A stretch of DNA of 64,000 nt from Rhodococcus sp. HM1 (GTDB taxonomy: Bacteria > Actinomycetota > Actinomycetes > Mycobacteriales > Mycobacteriaceae): NCBI RefSeq assembly GCF_023218075.1, contig NZ_JALPTB010000003.1:1-64000 (forward strand), read 5' to 3'. This document shows, piece by piece, positions 7,141-15,823 of this stretch. The stretch's first letter is position 1, and each line of letters starts with the position of its first letter. The position numbers and the translations under genes were made by a program. The notes below the pieces were generated by a model, which was not told where the DNA came from, ran no database searches, and was given only the letters and a program-made list of their open reading frames with translations.

Positions 7141-9765
7141 TCAGACCGACAGCGGCGACCGTGTGGCCAGCAGGTGTCCGAACAGGCCACCGGCACGCAG
7201 CCACTCGTACTCCAGCGGAGTGTCGAGCCGGGCCAGTGCAGTGCCCTCCCACCGGATTTCGCCCGCGCGCGTCACCCGGACCGCGACGTCGCGGGACGTC
7301 CCGAGATCGTCCAGGCCGAGCACGGAGATCTCCTCGCTCCCGTCGAACTCCTCGGGGGCGGGACCGTCCCACTGGATCGGCAGGACACCCAGCGCGACCA
7401 GGTTGGTCCGGTGGATGCGTTCGAAGCTGCGGGCGAGAACGGCCCGAACGCCGAGCAGCCGTGTCACCTTGGCGGCCCAGTCGCGGGCGGATCCGGCGCC
7501 GTAGAGCTCTCCCGCGACCACGACGACGGGTGTGCCGTGCTCTCGGTGGTGTTCGGCGGCGACATGGACCGGCACCGGCGGCTGTTCCGGCGAGATCCGC
7601 GTCCAGCCGCCCTCCCGATCCGGTGCGAGGAAGTTGTGCAGGCGGGTGTTCGCGAAACCACCCCGGACCATCACGTCGTGGTTGAGCCGGCGAGAACTGA
7701 AGGTGCCCAGCGCCCGTTCGTCGACACCCCGTTCGACGAGCCAGCGTCCCGCCGCCGAATCGGGCAGGACCCGCGCGACGGGGGAGATGTGGTCGGTGGT
7801 CACGGCGTCCCCGAGCACGAGCAGCGGACGCGCGTGCAGGTCTCCGTGGATTGCGGGCACGGTCAGCTCGGTATCGGTGAACGGTGGCCGGCGGATGCTG
7901 CCGGTTTCTCCGTCCCACCGATAGTGCTCGCCGTGCGGGTACTCGAGCTGTTCCCAGCGGTCGGTCGTCAACGCCCGATCCGCACCGCGGCCGAGCGCGG
8001 CCGCTTCGTGCTCGGCGAGCAGCGCGTCGATCTCCTGCTCGTCGGGCCAGAGGTCGGCGAGGGTGACCGGCGAGCCGTCCTCGGCGTGACCGAGAGGCTC
8101 GGCCGACAGATCGACCCGCACGTTGCCGGCCAGGGCGTAGGCCACGACCAGCGCAGGGGAGGCGAGGTAGGCGTGGGTGACGTCCGGATGGATTCGGCCG
8201 GTGAAGTTCCGGTTGCCCGACAGCACGGCGGTGTCCGGGGTCGTATCCGAACCGGCCGGGGCAGGAGGCAGCGGACCGGAGTTACCCATGCAGGTGCCAC
8301 AACCGAATCCGGTGACGTGGAAACCGAGCCGGTCGAGGTGTGCCTGAAGGCCACTGGATTCCAGGAGGTCGGCCGCCGCTCGCGATCCGGGGGTCAGCGA
8401 TGTCTTGGTCCACGGCGCCGCAGCGAGACCGGCCTCGACGGCGTTGCGCGCGAGCAGACCCGCCGTCACCAGGGCGCGGGGGTTGGACGTGTTGGTGCAA
8501 CTGGTGATCGCGGCGATGGCGACATCGCCGCTGCGCGACCTGGACGCGCCGTCGTCGCTGTGCGACCCGGACTCGCCGCGCGAGGCGGGAACCTCGGACA
8601 GCGACAGGGCTTCGTGCGGTCGCGACGGACCGGCCAGTGTCGTCGTGATGCTGCTCAGGTCGATCCGCAGTGTCGTCTCGAAACGGGGGACCGGGCTGGA
8701 TGCGGTGTGCAGCAGACCCTGGGCGGTCAGGTACTGCTCGGCCAGACGGACCTGCTCGGGCGAGCGACCGGTGGTTGACAGGTAGTCGAGAGTGCGGCGA
8801 TCCGCGGGGAACCACGCCATCGTGGCGCCGTATTCGGGCGCCATGTTGGCGACCGTGGCGCGGTCGGGCACCGACAGCGAACCCAGTCCGTCGCCGTGGA
8901 ATTCGACGATCGCCCCGACCACGTTCACGGCGCGCAGACGTTCCGCCAGGGTCAGTGCCAGGTCGGAGGCGAGGACACCCGGCGCGAGACGGCCGGTGAG
9001 TTCGACGCCGACGACGCGCGGTACCCGGATCATGAGGGCCTGCCCGAGCGCTGCGGCGGTGGCCTCGATGCCGCCGACGCCCCACCCGGTGACACCGAGC
9101 GCATTGATCATCGTGGTGTGCGAGTCGGTGCCGACCAGCGCATCCAGGGCCGCCACGCGCAGGCCGTCGGATTCGGTGGTGGTGACCACCGGCGCCAGGA
9201 CCTCGAGATTCAGCTGGTGACAGATGCCGACCCCGGGCGGAACGACGCGGAGCCCGGGGATGCGCTCCTGGGCCCAGCGCAGGAACCGGTAGCGGTCGTG
9301 GTGACGCATGTACTCGAGGTCGATGTTCCGGCCCGCCGCGGAGGCGTGCCCGTGCTCGTCGACCTCCAGCGCGTGGTCCACGACGAGATCGAGAGGCAAC
9401 GACGGCCGGAAGGCGGACGCGTCGATGCCGTCGCTCTCGGCCCGCTCGAGCAGGGTAACGATGTCCGCCAGCACCGGAATGCCGGAGGCGTCCTGGAACA
9501 GGACACGTCCGGGGAAGAACGGCACAGCGGCGGTCTCGTCCCGGCGGGTGAGGGCGAGAACGTGCTCGGGCAGCGCCTCGGGATGTCCCTGATTGCGCAG
9601 AACCCCTTCGACGAGCGTCTTCAGCGACCAGGGGAGCTCGCCGATGGGTCCGGCGCCGTTGGCCTCGGCGGCGGCGAGGCTGTAGTAGTGCAGCGGGGAA
9701 CCGGCCGGGTCGTCGAGCGGCAACGCCGTCAACGACCGGAAGGGATCGGTGTCGGAGATGCTCAT
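7141..9765 (-). CDS. Aconitase-family hydratase in the IclR/citryl-CoA-lyase operon
   Basis: An 874-residue AcnA-like protein. Isomerises citrate and isocitrate via cis-aconitate, or a related tricarboxylate. The three [4Fe-4S] cysteines are in SCTNTSNP and GFGCGTCMGNSGP. Other hallmarks are VGTDSHTTMINALGV, SGNRNFTGRIHP, LGDAVTTDHISP and GAGSARDWAAK in the swivel domain. An unusual polar Ser/Arg/Gly insertion (SGSHSDDGASRSRSGD) precedes the first cysteine. It overlaps the upstream lyase gene by four bases (ATGA) and ends the operon iclR - CoA-transferase - lyase - aconitase. The placement argues for a pathway-specific enzyme and not necessarily the housekeeping aconitase; whether another acn exists cannot be seen here. 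Confidence 0.85.
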   Translation of the reverse strand: MSISDTDPFRSLTALPLDDPAGSPLHYYSLAAAEANGAGPIGELPWSLKTLVEGVLRNQGHPEALPEHVLALTRRDETAAVPFFPGRVLFQDASGIPVLADIVTLLERAESDGIDASAFRPSLPLDLVVDHALEVDEHGHASAAGRNIDLEYMRHHDRYRFLRWAQERIPGLRVVPPGVGICHQLNLEVLAPVVTTTESDGLRVAALDALVGTDSHTTMINALGVTGWGVGGIEATAAALGQALMIRVPRVVGVELTGRLAPGVLASDLALTLAERLRAVNVVGAIVEFHGDGLGSLSVPDRATVANMAPEYGATMAWFPADRRTLDYLSTTGRSPEQVRLAEQYLTAQGLLHTASSPVPRFETTLRIDLSSITTTLAGPSRPHEALSLSEVPASRGESGSHSDDGASRSRSGDVAIAAITSCTNTSNPRALVTAGLLARNAVEAGLAAAPWTKTSLTPGSRAAADLLESSGLQAHLDRLGFHVTGFGCGTCMGNSGPLPPAPAGSDTTPDTAVLSGNRNFTGRIHPDVTHAYLASPALVVAYALAGNVRVDLSAEPLGHAEDGSPVTLADLWPDEQEIDALLAEHEAAALGRGADRALTTDRWEQLEYPHGEHYRWDGETGSIRRPPFTDTELTVPAIHGDLHARPLLVLGDAVTTDHISPVARVLPDSAAGRWLVERGVDERALGTFSSRRLNHDVMVRGGFANTRLHNFLAPDREGGWTRISPEQPPVPVHVAAEHHREHGTPVVVVAGELYGAGSARDWAAKVTRLLGVRAVLARSFERIHRTNLVALGVLPIQWDGPAPEEFDGSEEISVLGLDDLGTSRDVAVRVTRAGEIRWEGTALARLDTPLEYEWLRAGGLFGHLLATRSPLSV

Positions 9766-10676
9766 CGGCCGTTCTCATCCTCCGCTTCGGCTCCCCAGGC
9801 ACGCTCGGGGTGCCCGACGTAGGTCGGGAGCAGCGGCGGCGGCATCGGGCCCTTGATGCGGCGACCGCTCTGCGACTCCTCCCAGCTGTGGGCGAGAACG
9901 CCGACCGACCGGGACAGGATGAACAGGCCGCGGGCGAGTTCGGCGGTGAAGCCGAGCTCGGCGTAGATGACGGCCGTCGCACCGTCGATGTTCATCGGGA
10001 CCGGTCGGGCCCGGCCGGCGGAGAGCTGTGCCTCCAGTTCCAGCGCGGCCGCGAGGTAGCGACCGGACACGACTCCGGCGTCGACGGCCCCCTGGACGGC
10101 CTCGAGGAGCGGATCCCGGCGCGGGTCGCGGGTGTGGAATCGGTGACCGAAGCCGGGGACGTAGGCCCGGCGCTCGCGATAGGAGGCCACCTCGGCCGCC
10201 ACGGCCTCGCCGAGATCGCCGCCCTCGGCGGACGTGACCAGCCGCTGCAGGAATTCGACGCACTGCTGGCCGGCTCCGCCGTGGACGTCGCCGAGCAGCC
10301 CGACGCCGGTGGACATCGCGCCGTGCAGGCCGACACCGCACGTGGCGGCCATCCGGGCGGCCGCGATCGACGGTGCCTGCGGTCCGTGGTCGACAGCGGC
10401 GACGAGCGCCTTCTCGAGCAGCGCCGCCTCGGCGTGGGACGGCATCGAGCCGCGCACCATGGTCCAGATGGTCTCGACGAACGTGGCGTGACGGATGAGG
10501 TCCTGGATGGGATATCCGCGGAACCGGATCACGTCGGGTTCGATGTCCGAGACGGCGGTGCTCCACCAGTCGGCGGTCTTCTGCGAGTCCACCGCCGCGA
10601 GTGCTGCGGTGCGGGCGGCCGACGTGGCGACGTGCGTCTGCGAAACCTGTTCTGCTGCAATCGGTGTGGTGGTCAT
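9762..10676 (-). CDS. Citryl-CoA lyase-like protein (citrate synthase fold), catalytic residues intact
   Basis: A 304-residue homologue of the citrate synthase superfamily, shorter than true citrate synthases (about 370-430). This is typical of citryl-CoA lyases, which split citryl-CoA into acetyl-CoA and oxaloacetate. The three catalytic positions are present: His132 in GDVHGGAG, His178 in VPGFGHR, and Asp231 in MNIDGATA. It overlaps both neighbours by ATGA, so it is translationally coupled to a CaiB-type CoA-transferase and an aconitase. Together they could activate a citrate-like acid with CoA and cleave it without ATP. The substrate may be citrate or a homologue. Confidence 0.75.
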   Translation of the reverse strand: MTTTPIAAEQVSQTHVATSAARTAALAAVDSQKTADWWSTAVSDIEPDVIRFRGYPIQDLIRHATFVETIWTMVRGSMPSHAEAALLEKALVAAVDHGPQAPSIAAARMAATCGVGLHGAMSTGVGLLGDVHGGAGQQCVEFLQRLVTSAEGGDLGEAVAAEVASYRERRAYVPGFGHRFHTRDPRRDPLLEAVQGAVDAGVVSGRYLAAALELEAQLSAGRARPVPMNIDGATAVIYAELGFTAELARGLFILSRSVGVLAHSWEESQSGRRIKGPMPPPLLPTYVGHPERAWGAEAEDENGR

Positions 10677-11878
10677 ACGGCGCCCTCCTGGCGGAAGTTG
10701 TCGATCTGGTCGGCGGTGAATCCGATCTCGGCCAGGATCTCGTCCGTGTGCTCGCCCAGGATGGGCGGGCGGGTGGCGGGGCCGACGGCCCTGCCGTCGA
10801 CGTGAGTGGGCAGTCCGAGAACCTGGACGGTGCCGAGGTCTCCGACCGGCATCTCCACTTCGGTCACCAGCTGACGGTGCCGGATCTGTTCCGAGCGAAG
10901 CGATTCCGACACCGGGACCACCGGTGCCGCCGGGACGCCGGTGTCGAGGAGGATCTCGTCCCACTCGGCCGCGGACTTCTCCTTGAGCGAGATCTCGAGT
11001 TCGTCGCGCAGGATCTCGCGGTTGCGCTTGCGGTCCTCGCGGGTGACGAACCGCGGGTCGGTGACGAGTTCCTCGCGGCCGAGCACGCGGCACAGGATCT
11101 CGAACTGTTCCTGCTTGTTCGCCGCGATGTTGAGCACGCCGTCGGCGGTCTTGAAGGCGCCCGACGGGGCCGAGGTCATGTTCTCGTTGCCCATGGGGAT
11201 CGGTTCCTTGCCTGTGACAAGGTGATTGGAGACCACCCAGCCCATGGAGGTGAGCGCGGCGTCCAGCATGGACGTGTCGAGGTAGGCGCCCTGTCCGGTC
11301 GCGCGCTGCCGGACGATCGCGGCGCACACGGCCATCGCCGCGGCGAGTCCGCCGAAGCTGTCGCAGACGGGGTAACCGACCCGCAGCGGCGCCGACTGGG
11401 TGTCGCCGGTGACGCTCATGATTCCGGACATGCCCTGGACCACCTGGTCGTAGGCGGGGCGACCGCGCAGCGGGCCGGTGGCGCCGAACCCGGACACCGC
11501 GCAGTAGACCAGCCGGGGGTTGATCTCCTTCAGGCGGTCCCAGCCGAAGCCGAGGCGCTCGAGCACGCCCGGCCGGAAGTTCTCCAGCAGCACGTCCGCG
11601 TCGGCGAGCAGGCGTTCGAAGACCTCCTTGCCGCCGGCGGTCTTGAGGTTCACGGTGACCGAGCGCTTGCCCGAGTTCTGGGCGAGGAAGGAGACACCCA
11701 TGTATTCGGCGCTCAGCCCTGGGTCCGCGCCGAGCTGACGGGCCAGGTCGCCGCTGCCGGCGGTCTCGACCTTGACGACGTCGGCACCGAGGAGGGCGAG
11801 CTGGTAGCCGGCGAAGGGGCCGGCGAGGACATTGGTCATGTCGAGGACGCGCACGCCCTCGAGCAGGTTGGTGGTCAA
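10673..11878 (-). CDS. CaiB/BaiF family (class III) CoA-transferase
   Basis: Class III CoA-transferases move CoA between carboxylic acids through an aspartyl-anhydride on a conserved Asp. This 401-residue protein has the N-terminal EGVRVLDMTNVLAGPFAGYQLALLGADVVKVE signature region, FRPGVLERLGF, and the putative catalytic Asp144 in GRPAYDQVVQGMSG. The best-supported start is a TTG at 11878, overlapping the iclR stop (TTGA). The gene lies in a four-gene operon in which every junction overlaps. The likely acceptor is a di- or tricarboxylate handled by the downstream lyase. Confidence 0.8.
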   Translation of the reverse strand: MTTNLLEGVRVLDMTNVLAGPFAGYQLALLGADVVKVETAGSGDLARQLGADPGLSAEYMGVSFLAQNSGKRSVTVNLKTAGGKEVFERLLADADVLLENFRPGVLERLGFGWDRLKEINPRLVYCAVSGFGATGPLRGRPAYDQVVQGMSGIMSVTGDTQSAPLRVGYPVCDSFGGLAAAMAVCAAIVRQRATGQGAYLDTSMLDAALTSMGWVVSNHLVTGKEPIPMGNENMTSAPSGAFKTADGVLNIAANKQEQFEILCRVLGREELVTDPRFVTREDRKRNREILRDELEISLKEKSAAEWDEILLDTGVPAAPVVPVSESLRSEQIRHRQLVTEVEMPVGDLGTVQVLGLPTHVDGRAVGPATRPPILGEHTDEILAEIGFTADQIDNFRQEGAV

Positions 11879-12648
11879 AGGAAAGCCTCCACGGTTCCGA
11901 GCCCGACAGCACTGATCTGCCGGGCGGTGTCAGTTACGGCGTCGACGTACCGGGCGGCCCGGTCGGCGGTGAAGCGCGACGTGGGGCCGCTGATCGAGAG
12001 CGCGGCGAGGACACGGCCGTCGGCGGAGAGAATCGGGGCGGCGACCGCCGAGGCGCCCAGTTCCCGCTCTCCGTGGGTGATCGCGCAGCCGGCTTCGAGG
12101 TCCCCGGCCGCTCTGCTGCGAAGGTCCGCTGCGCTCACGCCGCTCTGCTCGGCCAGCGCGGCGAGGATCGTGTCCGGGCAGGCGGCGAGCAGTACCCGGC
12201 CCGCGGCCCCGCTCGTGAGGGGGTACCGCGCCCCGACCTGGACCACGCTGCGGACCGTGGTCGTTCCCTCGATCTGCGCGATCGACAGGCGGTGCAGGTC
12301 CTGGCGGATGTAGATGTTCACCGTCTCGCCGCACCTGTCGCGCAGGGCCGTCATCAACTGCCGGGCCTCGGGACCGATCTCCCACATCGCCTCGGCCAGC
12401 TTCACCCAGCGCAGGAACGAGGGCCCCACGCTGTAGCTCGTCGATTCGCCGGGGCTGGCGATGATGCCCTGCGACGTGAGCGTGCCCAGCAGCCGCACCA
12501 CCGTGGACTTGGGCAGTCCACTGATGTCGACGAGTTCGCGCAGGGTCCGGACCGGATGTTCGGCGTCGAACCCGTTGAGCAGATCGAAGGCGCGGGCCAC
12601 GCTGCGGACCCCGCCGTCGGCTACTGCGGCCGCTGTTGCCTGTGTCAT
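11875..12648 (-). CDS. IclR-family transcriptional regulator
   Basis: A 257-residue IclR protein with an N-terminal winged helix (about residues 15-75: SVARAFDLLNGF, TLRELVDISGLPKSTVVRLLGTL) and a C-terminal effector-binding domain (about 90-250). It is the first gene of its operon and is divergent from the MHS transporter. Matching inverted and direct copies of AACCA(C/T)CT-like sequence lie in the shared promoter (12664-12796), so it probably controls both directions and senses the transported acid or a CoA derivative. Confidence 0.85.
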   Translation of the reverse strand: MTQATAAAVADGGVRSVARAFDLLNGFDAEHPVRTLRELVDISGLPKSTVVRLLGTLTSQGIIASPGESTSYSVGPSFLRWVKLAEAMWEIGPEARQLMTALRDRCGETVNIYIRQDLHRLSIAQIEGTTTVRSVVQVGARYPLTSGAAGRVLLAACPDTILAALAEQSGVSAADLRSRAAGDLEAGCAITHGERELGASAVAAPILSADGRVLAALSISGPTSRFTADRAARYVDAVTDTARQISAVGLGTVEAFL

Positions 12649-12663
12649 GACGCCACCCTAGGT

Positions 12664-12796
12664 CCGCTAGGTGGTTTCTGCAAACCATCTGATGGACGAA
12701 CATCGTCTTGACTTGTCAACAACAGCATGGTTTCATGCGTGACGCAGACCACAGGACTGCTCTGCGGTTCCGATCAACCACCTAGTGGTCGAACAT
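12664..12796. promoter_or_regulatory. Putative IclR operators in the iclR/MHS divergent promoter
   Basis: Three related 13-mers occur: CCGCTAGGTGGTT (12664-12676), AACCATCTGATGG (12683-12695) and AACCACCTAGTGG (12776-12788). The first is the near reverse complement of the others, so the first two form an inverted repeat, GGTGGTT-tctgc-AAACCATC. The second and third are each followed by a CGAACAT copy, making two direct 20-21-bp units. Placement between iclR and the transporter, the last unit reaching the transporter's ribosome site, fits autoregulation and control of transport. The binding protein is inferred. Confidence 0.55.
12706..12721 (+). promoter_or_regulatory. Copy of the island-wide 16-bp palindrome (putative MarR operator)
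   Basis: TCTTGACTTGTCAACA. The same 16-mer is found in reverse complement at 22519-22534, and it matches the T(G/C)(T/A)TG-N6-CAA(C/G)A consensus seen in the other promoters of the island. It lies between two IclR-like repeats and contains TTGACT, which could serve as a -35 element of the transporter promoter. Confidence 0.5.
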
Positions 12797-12806
12797 GAGG
12801 AGGAAA

Positions 12807-14171
12807 ATGACCACCAGCGGCGAGCTCATCGAAGAAGGTGTGAACAACAACGGCGTGAAAACGGAGGGGGGTGCGAAGACCACAGCGAACCCCGCCATGG
12901 CGCGCCGAGCCGCGCTCGCCGGAGGCGTCGGTACCGTCATCGAGTACTACGACTTCAGCGTCTACGGCTTTCTGGCGCTGACCCTGGCGCCGCTGTTCTT
13001 CCCCGAGCAGGACCCGGCCACCGCAACCCTCTCGGCGCTGGCCGTGTTCGCGTCCTCGTACCTGGTCCGCCCCGTCGGCGGCTGGTTCTTCGGCATCCTC
13101 GGCGACCGTCGTGGCCGGCGCTTCGCGCTCGTCTCGACGGTGCTGCTCATGTCCGCCGCGTGCCTCGTAATGGGCCTGCTGCCCACCCACGCCAACATCG
13201 GCATCGCGGCAACCGTCGCGATCGTGATCGTCCGCCTGGTCCAGGGCTTCGCGGCGGGTGGTGAGGTCGGCGGTGCCGCGACCTACATCGCCGAACTCGC
13301 GCCTCCCGGGCGCCGCGGCTTCTTCGGAAGTTCCACGGCCATGGGTGCGACCTTCGGTTTCGCGGTGGCCGCGGCCGTCGTCGGTGCCGTCCGGCTGGGC
13401 CTGAGCGCCGAGCAGATGCAGTCCTGGGGATGGCGAATCCCGTTCCTGGTCTCCGTGATCTTCGCCGCCGTCGCCCTGTGGGGACGTCTCCGGCTCGAGG
13501 ACAGCCCGCAGTTCAAGGAACTCGAGGAGCGTCTCGACGGACCGGCCGTGGAGAAGCGACCGCTGGCGACCGTGATCCGCAACCACCCGCTGTCGGTGCT
13601 CCGCGTGTTCGGCATGTCGGTCGCGCTCAACGGCACCGTGTACATCGGCCTGACCTACTTCGGAATCTTCTTGCAGCGCAAGGGACATCTCTCGCCGACG
13701 GCGATCGCGTGGATCGCCGCCGCGGGTATCGCGATCGCGACCGTCACCTTCCCGCTGCCCGGTCTGCTCTCCGACCGGTTCGACCGTAAGCCGGTTCTGA
13801 TCGTCGGCTACGTCGCCCTCGCTCTCCTGGCCTGGCCGGCGTTCTCGATCCTGTCCACCACGAGCAGCGTGCTCCTGGCCATCGCGGTCTACGTCGTCTA
13901 CATGTTCTTCAACGGGTTCGTCCAGGTACCCACCTACGCCCTCGCGGCGGAGTTGTTCCCCACCAACGTGCGGTACACCGGGATCGCGCTGGGCTACAAC
14001 CTGGGTACCATCACCGCCGGCGGCACCGCGCCCCTGATCGCGGAACTCTTGGTGCAGCGCACCGGCCAGGACACGAGTCCGGCAGGATGGGTCATCCTGG
14101 TCGCCGTGGTCGGTCTGATCAGCGTCGCCACCGTGGGGCGGACCGCGTCCAAGTCCCTGCCCCAGCACTGA
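12807..14171 (+). CDS. MHS-family MFS transporter (metabolite:H+ symporter)
   Basis: A 454-residue, 12-segment major facilitator of the metabolite:proton symporter group (ProP, ShiA, KgtP, CitA relatives), which import organic acids and related compounds. The family features are visible: GTVIEYYDFSVYGFLA in segment 1, GGWFFGILGDRRGRR in the 2-3 loop, and RLVQGFAAGGEVGGAATYIAE in segment 4. The chosen ATG at 12807 follows GAGGAGGAAA; an ATG at 12795 lies within that ribosome site. The gene is divergent from the iclR operon and is followed by the PrpD-like gene eight bases on. The context suggests uptake of a di- or tricarboxylate. Confidence 0.85.
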   Translation: MTTSGELIEEGVNNNGVKTEGGAKTTANPAMARRAALAGGVGTVIEYYDFSVYGFLALTLAPLFFPEQDPATATLSALAVFASSYLVRPVGGWFFGILGDRRGRRFALVSTVLLMSAACLVMGLLPTHANIGIAATVAIVIVRLVQGFAAGGEVGGAATYIAELAPPGRRGFFGSSTAMGATFGFAVAAAVVGAVRLGLSAEQMQSWGWRIPFLVSVIFAAVALWGRLRLEDSPQFKELEERLDGPAVEKRPLATVIRNHPLSVLRVFGMSVALNGTVYIGLTYFGIFLQRKGHLSPTAIAWIAAAGIAIATVTFPLPGLLSDRFDRKPVLIVGYVALALLAWPAFSILSTTSSVLLAIAVYVVYMFFNGFVQVPTYALAAELFPTNVRYTGIALGYNLGTITAGGTAPLIAELLVQRTGQDTSPAGWVILVAVVGLISVATVGRTASKSLPQH

Positions 14172-14179
14172 GGAGTTTC

Positions 14180-15613
14180 ATGAGTATCGACACCGCAACG
14201 CGCACAACGCCGGAACCGCTCGAGGAACAGCCGGCGTCGCCGGAACAGCTGATGGCCCGCTTCGTCGCCGACACCGTGGTCGCCGACATCCCCTCCGATG
14301 TGCTCGCCGTCGCCCATCAGGTTCTGCGCACGGTGTGCGGCACGGCGATCGCCGGGGCCGGGCAGGATGGGATCGCGGAGCTGCGGAAGATGGTCGTCGT
14401 CCAGGGCGGTCGAGGCGAGGCACGCTCGCTCGTCCACGGAGACCCCCTTCCGGCGCAGAGCGCCGCGCTGCTCAACGGCACCATGGCGCGCGCTCTCGAC
14501 TACTGCGACACGATGGTCCCGGGACTGCACCTCGGCTCGTCGGTCGTGCCGGCGGCTCTGGCCGCTGCCGAGCTTCGCGGTGGGTGCACCGGCTCGGAGT
14601 TCCTGGCGGCCCTGGCCGTCGGGCTCGAGGCGGGCATCCGGTTCAACCTCACCGAGGAGCAGTACGCCGGCCTCGACCCGACCGGAGTTGCGGGCCTCCT
14701 CGGAGCCACCGCCGCCGCGGCACGGGCCGCCGGCCTCGACGCCGAGCAGACCCTGAACGCGCTGGCACTTTCGTTCAACCGCTGTGCAGCGAGCTTCCAG
14801 AGCAACGTCGACGCGTCGCTCGCGGTGCGGTTGATCCAGGGCTGGACCGCGGCCTCGGCCGTGCAGAGCGTCCAGTTCGCCCAGGCCGGACTCACCGGGC
14901 CCGCGAACTACATTTCGGGACCGTTCGGGTACGCGCGGCTGTATGCGCGCGGTGAACGCACTCCGGAGTCGTTCGTCGAGGAGATCGGCAGCCGCTACGG
15001 GCTGGGAGACATCTTCTTCAAGAAGTACCCGAGCTGCGGCCTGACCCAGGGCGTCACCGAATCCGCGCTTCTCGCACTGGAATCCGTCGGCAAGAAGAAC
15101 ATCGAACGGGTCGACATCCACCTGCCCGAGTTCGCCCACAATCTCATCGGCAAGCCGTTCGAGCCGGGCACCAACCCCCGGGTCAACGCGCAGTTCAGCG
15201 CCCAGTACACCTGCGCGAACGCCCTCGAACGAGGTGCCTCGCTGCTCGAGCACTTCGAACCCGAGCGGGTCGCCGAGCTGGACGGATCGGACATGCTCGC
15301 GCGGATTCGGGTGCATTTCGACCCGGAGCTGACCGGGCACTCGTCGTCGCGGGTCGAGGTGCACACCACCACCGGCGGCACGTGGGTGCGGACCCTCGAG
15401 GTCGGCCCGGGCTACCCCGGCAACCCGCTGACGCCGGAGGAACAGGCCCAGGGGTTCGGTGACTGCGTCGGCTATGCGCCCTGGGGCCTGCCGGCCGACC
15501 AGGTGCGCGACCTCGAGTGGATGACGTCCGATCTCACGACGGTGGAGGACGTCCGGAGCGTCGTCACGGCGTTGATCAGTCCGGACGCGACGCCCCTGCC
15601 CGAGTCGCCGTAA
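14180..15613 (+). CDS. MmgE/PrpD family protein
   Basis: A 477-residue member of the MmgE/PrpD superfamily, which includes 2-methylcitrate dehydratase, cis-aconitate decarboxylase and an iminodisuccinate epimerase. Family features are FVADTVVADIPSDVLAVAHQVLRTVCGTAIAGAGQDG, LNGTMARALDYCDTMVPGLHLGSSVVPAALA and KKYPSCGLTQG. The start follows GAGGAG. With an aconitase and a citryl-CoA-lyase homologue divergently encoded, dehydration or hydration of a citrate-like acid is the natural guess. The exact reaction cannot be read from sequence. Confidence 0.8.
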   Translation: MSIDTATRTTPEPLEEQPASPEQLMARFVADTVVADIPSDVLAVAHQVLRTVCGTAIAGAGQDGIAELRKMVVVQGGRGEARSLVHGDPLPAQSAALLNGTMARALDYCDTMVPGLHLGSSVVPAALAAAELRGGCTGSEFLAALAVGLEAGIRFNLTEEQYAGLDPTGVAGLLGATAAAARAAGLDAEQTLNALALSFNRCAASFQSNVDASLAVRLIQGWTAASAVQSVQFAQAGLTGPANYISGPFGYARLYARGERTPESFVEEIGSRYGLGDIFFKKYPSCGLTQGVTESALLALESVGKKNIERVDIHLPEFAHNLIGKPFEPGTNPRVNAQFSAQYTCANALERGASLLEHFEPERVAELDGSDMLARIRVHFDPELTGHSSSRVEVHTTTGGTWVRTLEVGPGYPGNPLTPEEQAQGFGDCVGYAPWGLPADQVRDLEWMTSDLTTVEDVRSVVTALISPDATPLPESP

Positions 15614-15627
15614 CGCCGAGCGGAACG

Positions 15628-15671
15628 CGAAAGAGGTCCGCGCCGGGGATGCCCGGCGCGGACCTCTTTCG
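15628..15671 (+). terminator. Strong hairpin terminator after the PrpD-like gene
   Basis: A perfect 20-bp stem (CGAAAGAGGTCCGCGCCGGG and its complement) with a four-base loop, ending in CTCTTTCGTTG. It starts 14 bases after the stop codon. Confidence 0.85.
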
Positions 15672-15763
15672 TTGTCGACGTACTACCCTCAGGCGCAGCC
15701 GATTTCGGATTCGACCGGTTGTGGGTGCAACCGGCGTCGGGGTCGGGGTTCCGTCGACGAGGA

Positions 15764-15795
15764 GGACCACCATGTGCGGTGGCACATGATGGTCC
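15764..15795. terminator. Hairpin between the convergent PrpD-like and flavin reductase operons
   Basis: GGACCACCATGTGC - GGTG - GCACATGATGGTCC forms a 14-bp stem with one mismatch, 29 bases beyond the stop of the leftward eight-gene operon. No T-run follows on the minus strand, so it may be a Rho-dependent 3' structure or a mRNA-stabilising hairpin. Confidence 0.4.
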
Positions 15796-15823
15796 CTCTC
15801 GCTTCTTGCTCCGTTCGCCCGGG

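Noticed and set aside
7141-9765. Assigning the island aconitase as AcnD (2-methylcitrate dehydratase)
   Set aside because: The cysteine segment reads SCTNTSNP and GCGTCMGNSGP as in AcnA rather than the AcnD form with GMSGA, and no prpC or prpB lies nearby.
10601-12313. A 570-codon plus-strand frame opposite the CoA-transferase and iclR
   Set aside because: Antisense shadow; the minus-strand genes have clear motifs and chained overlaps.
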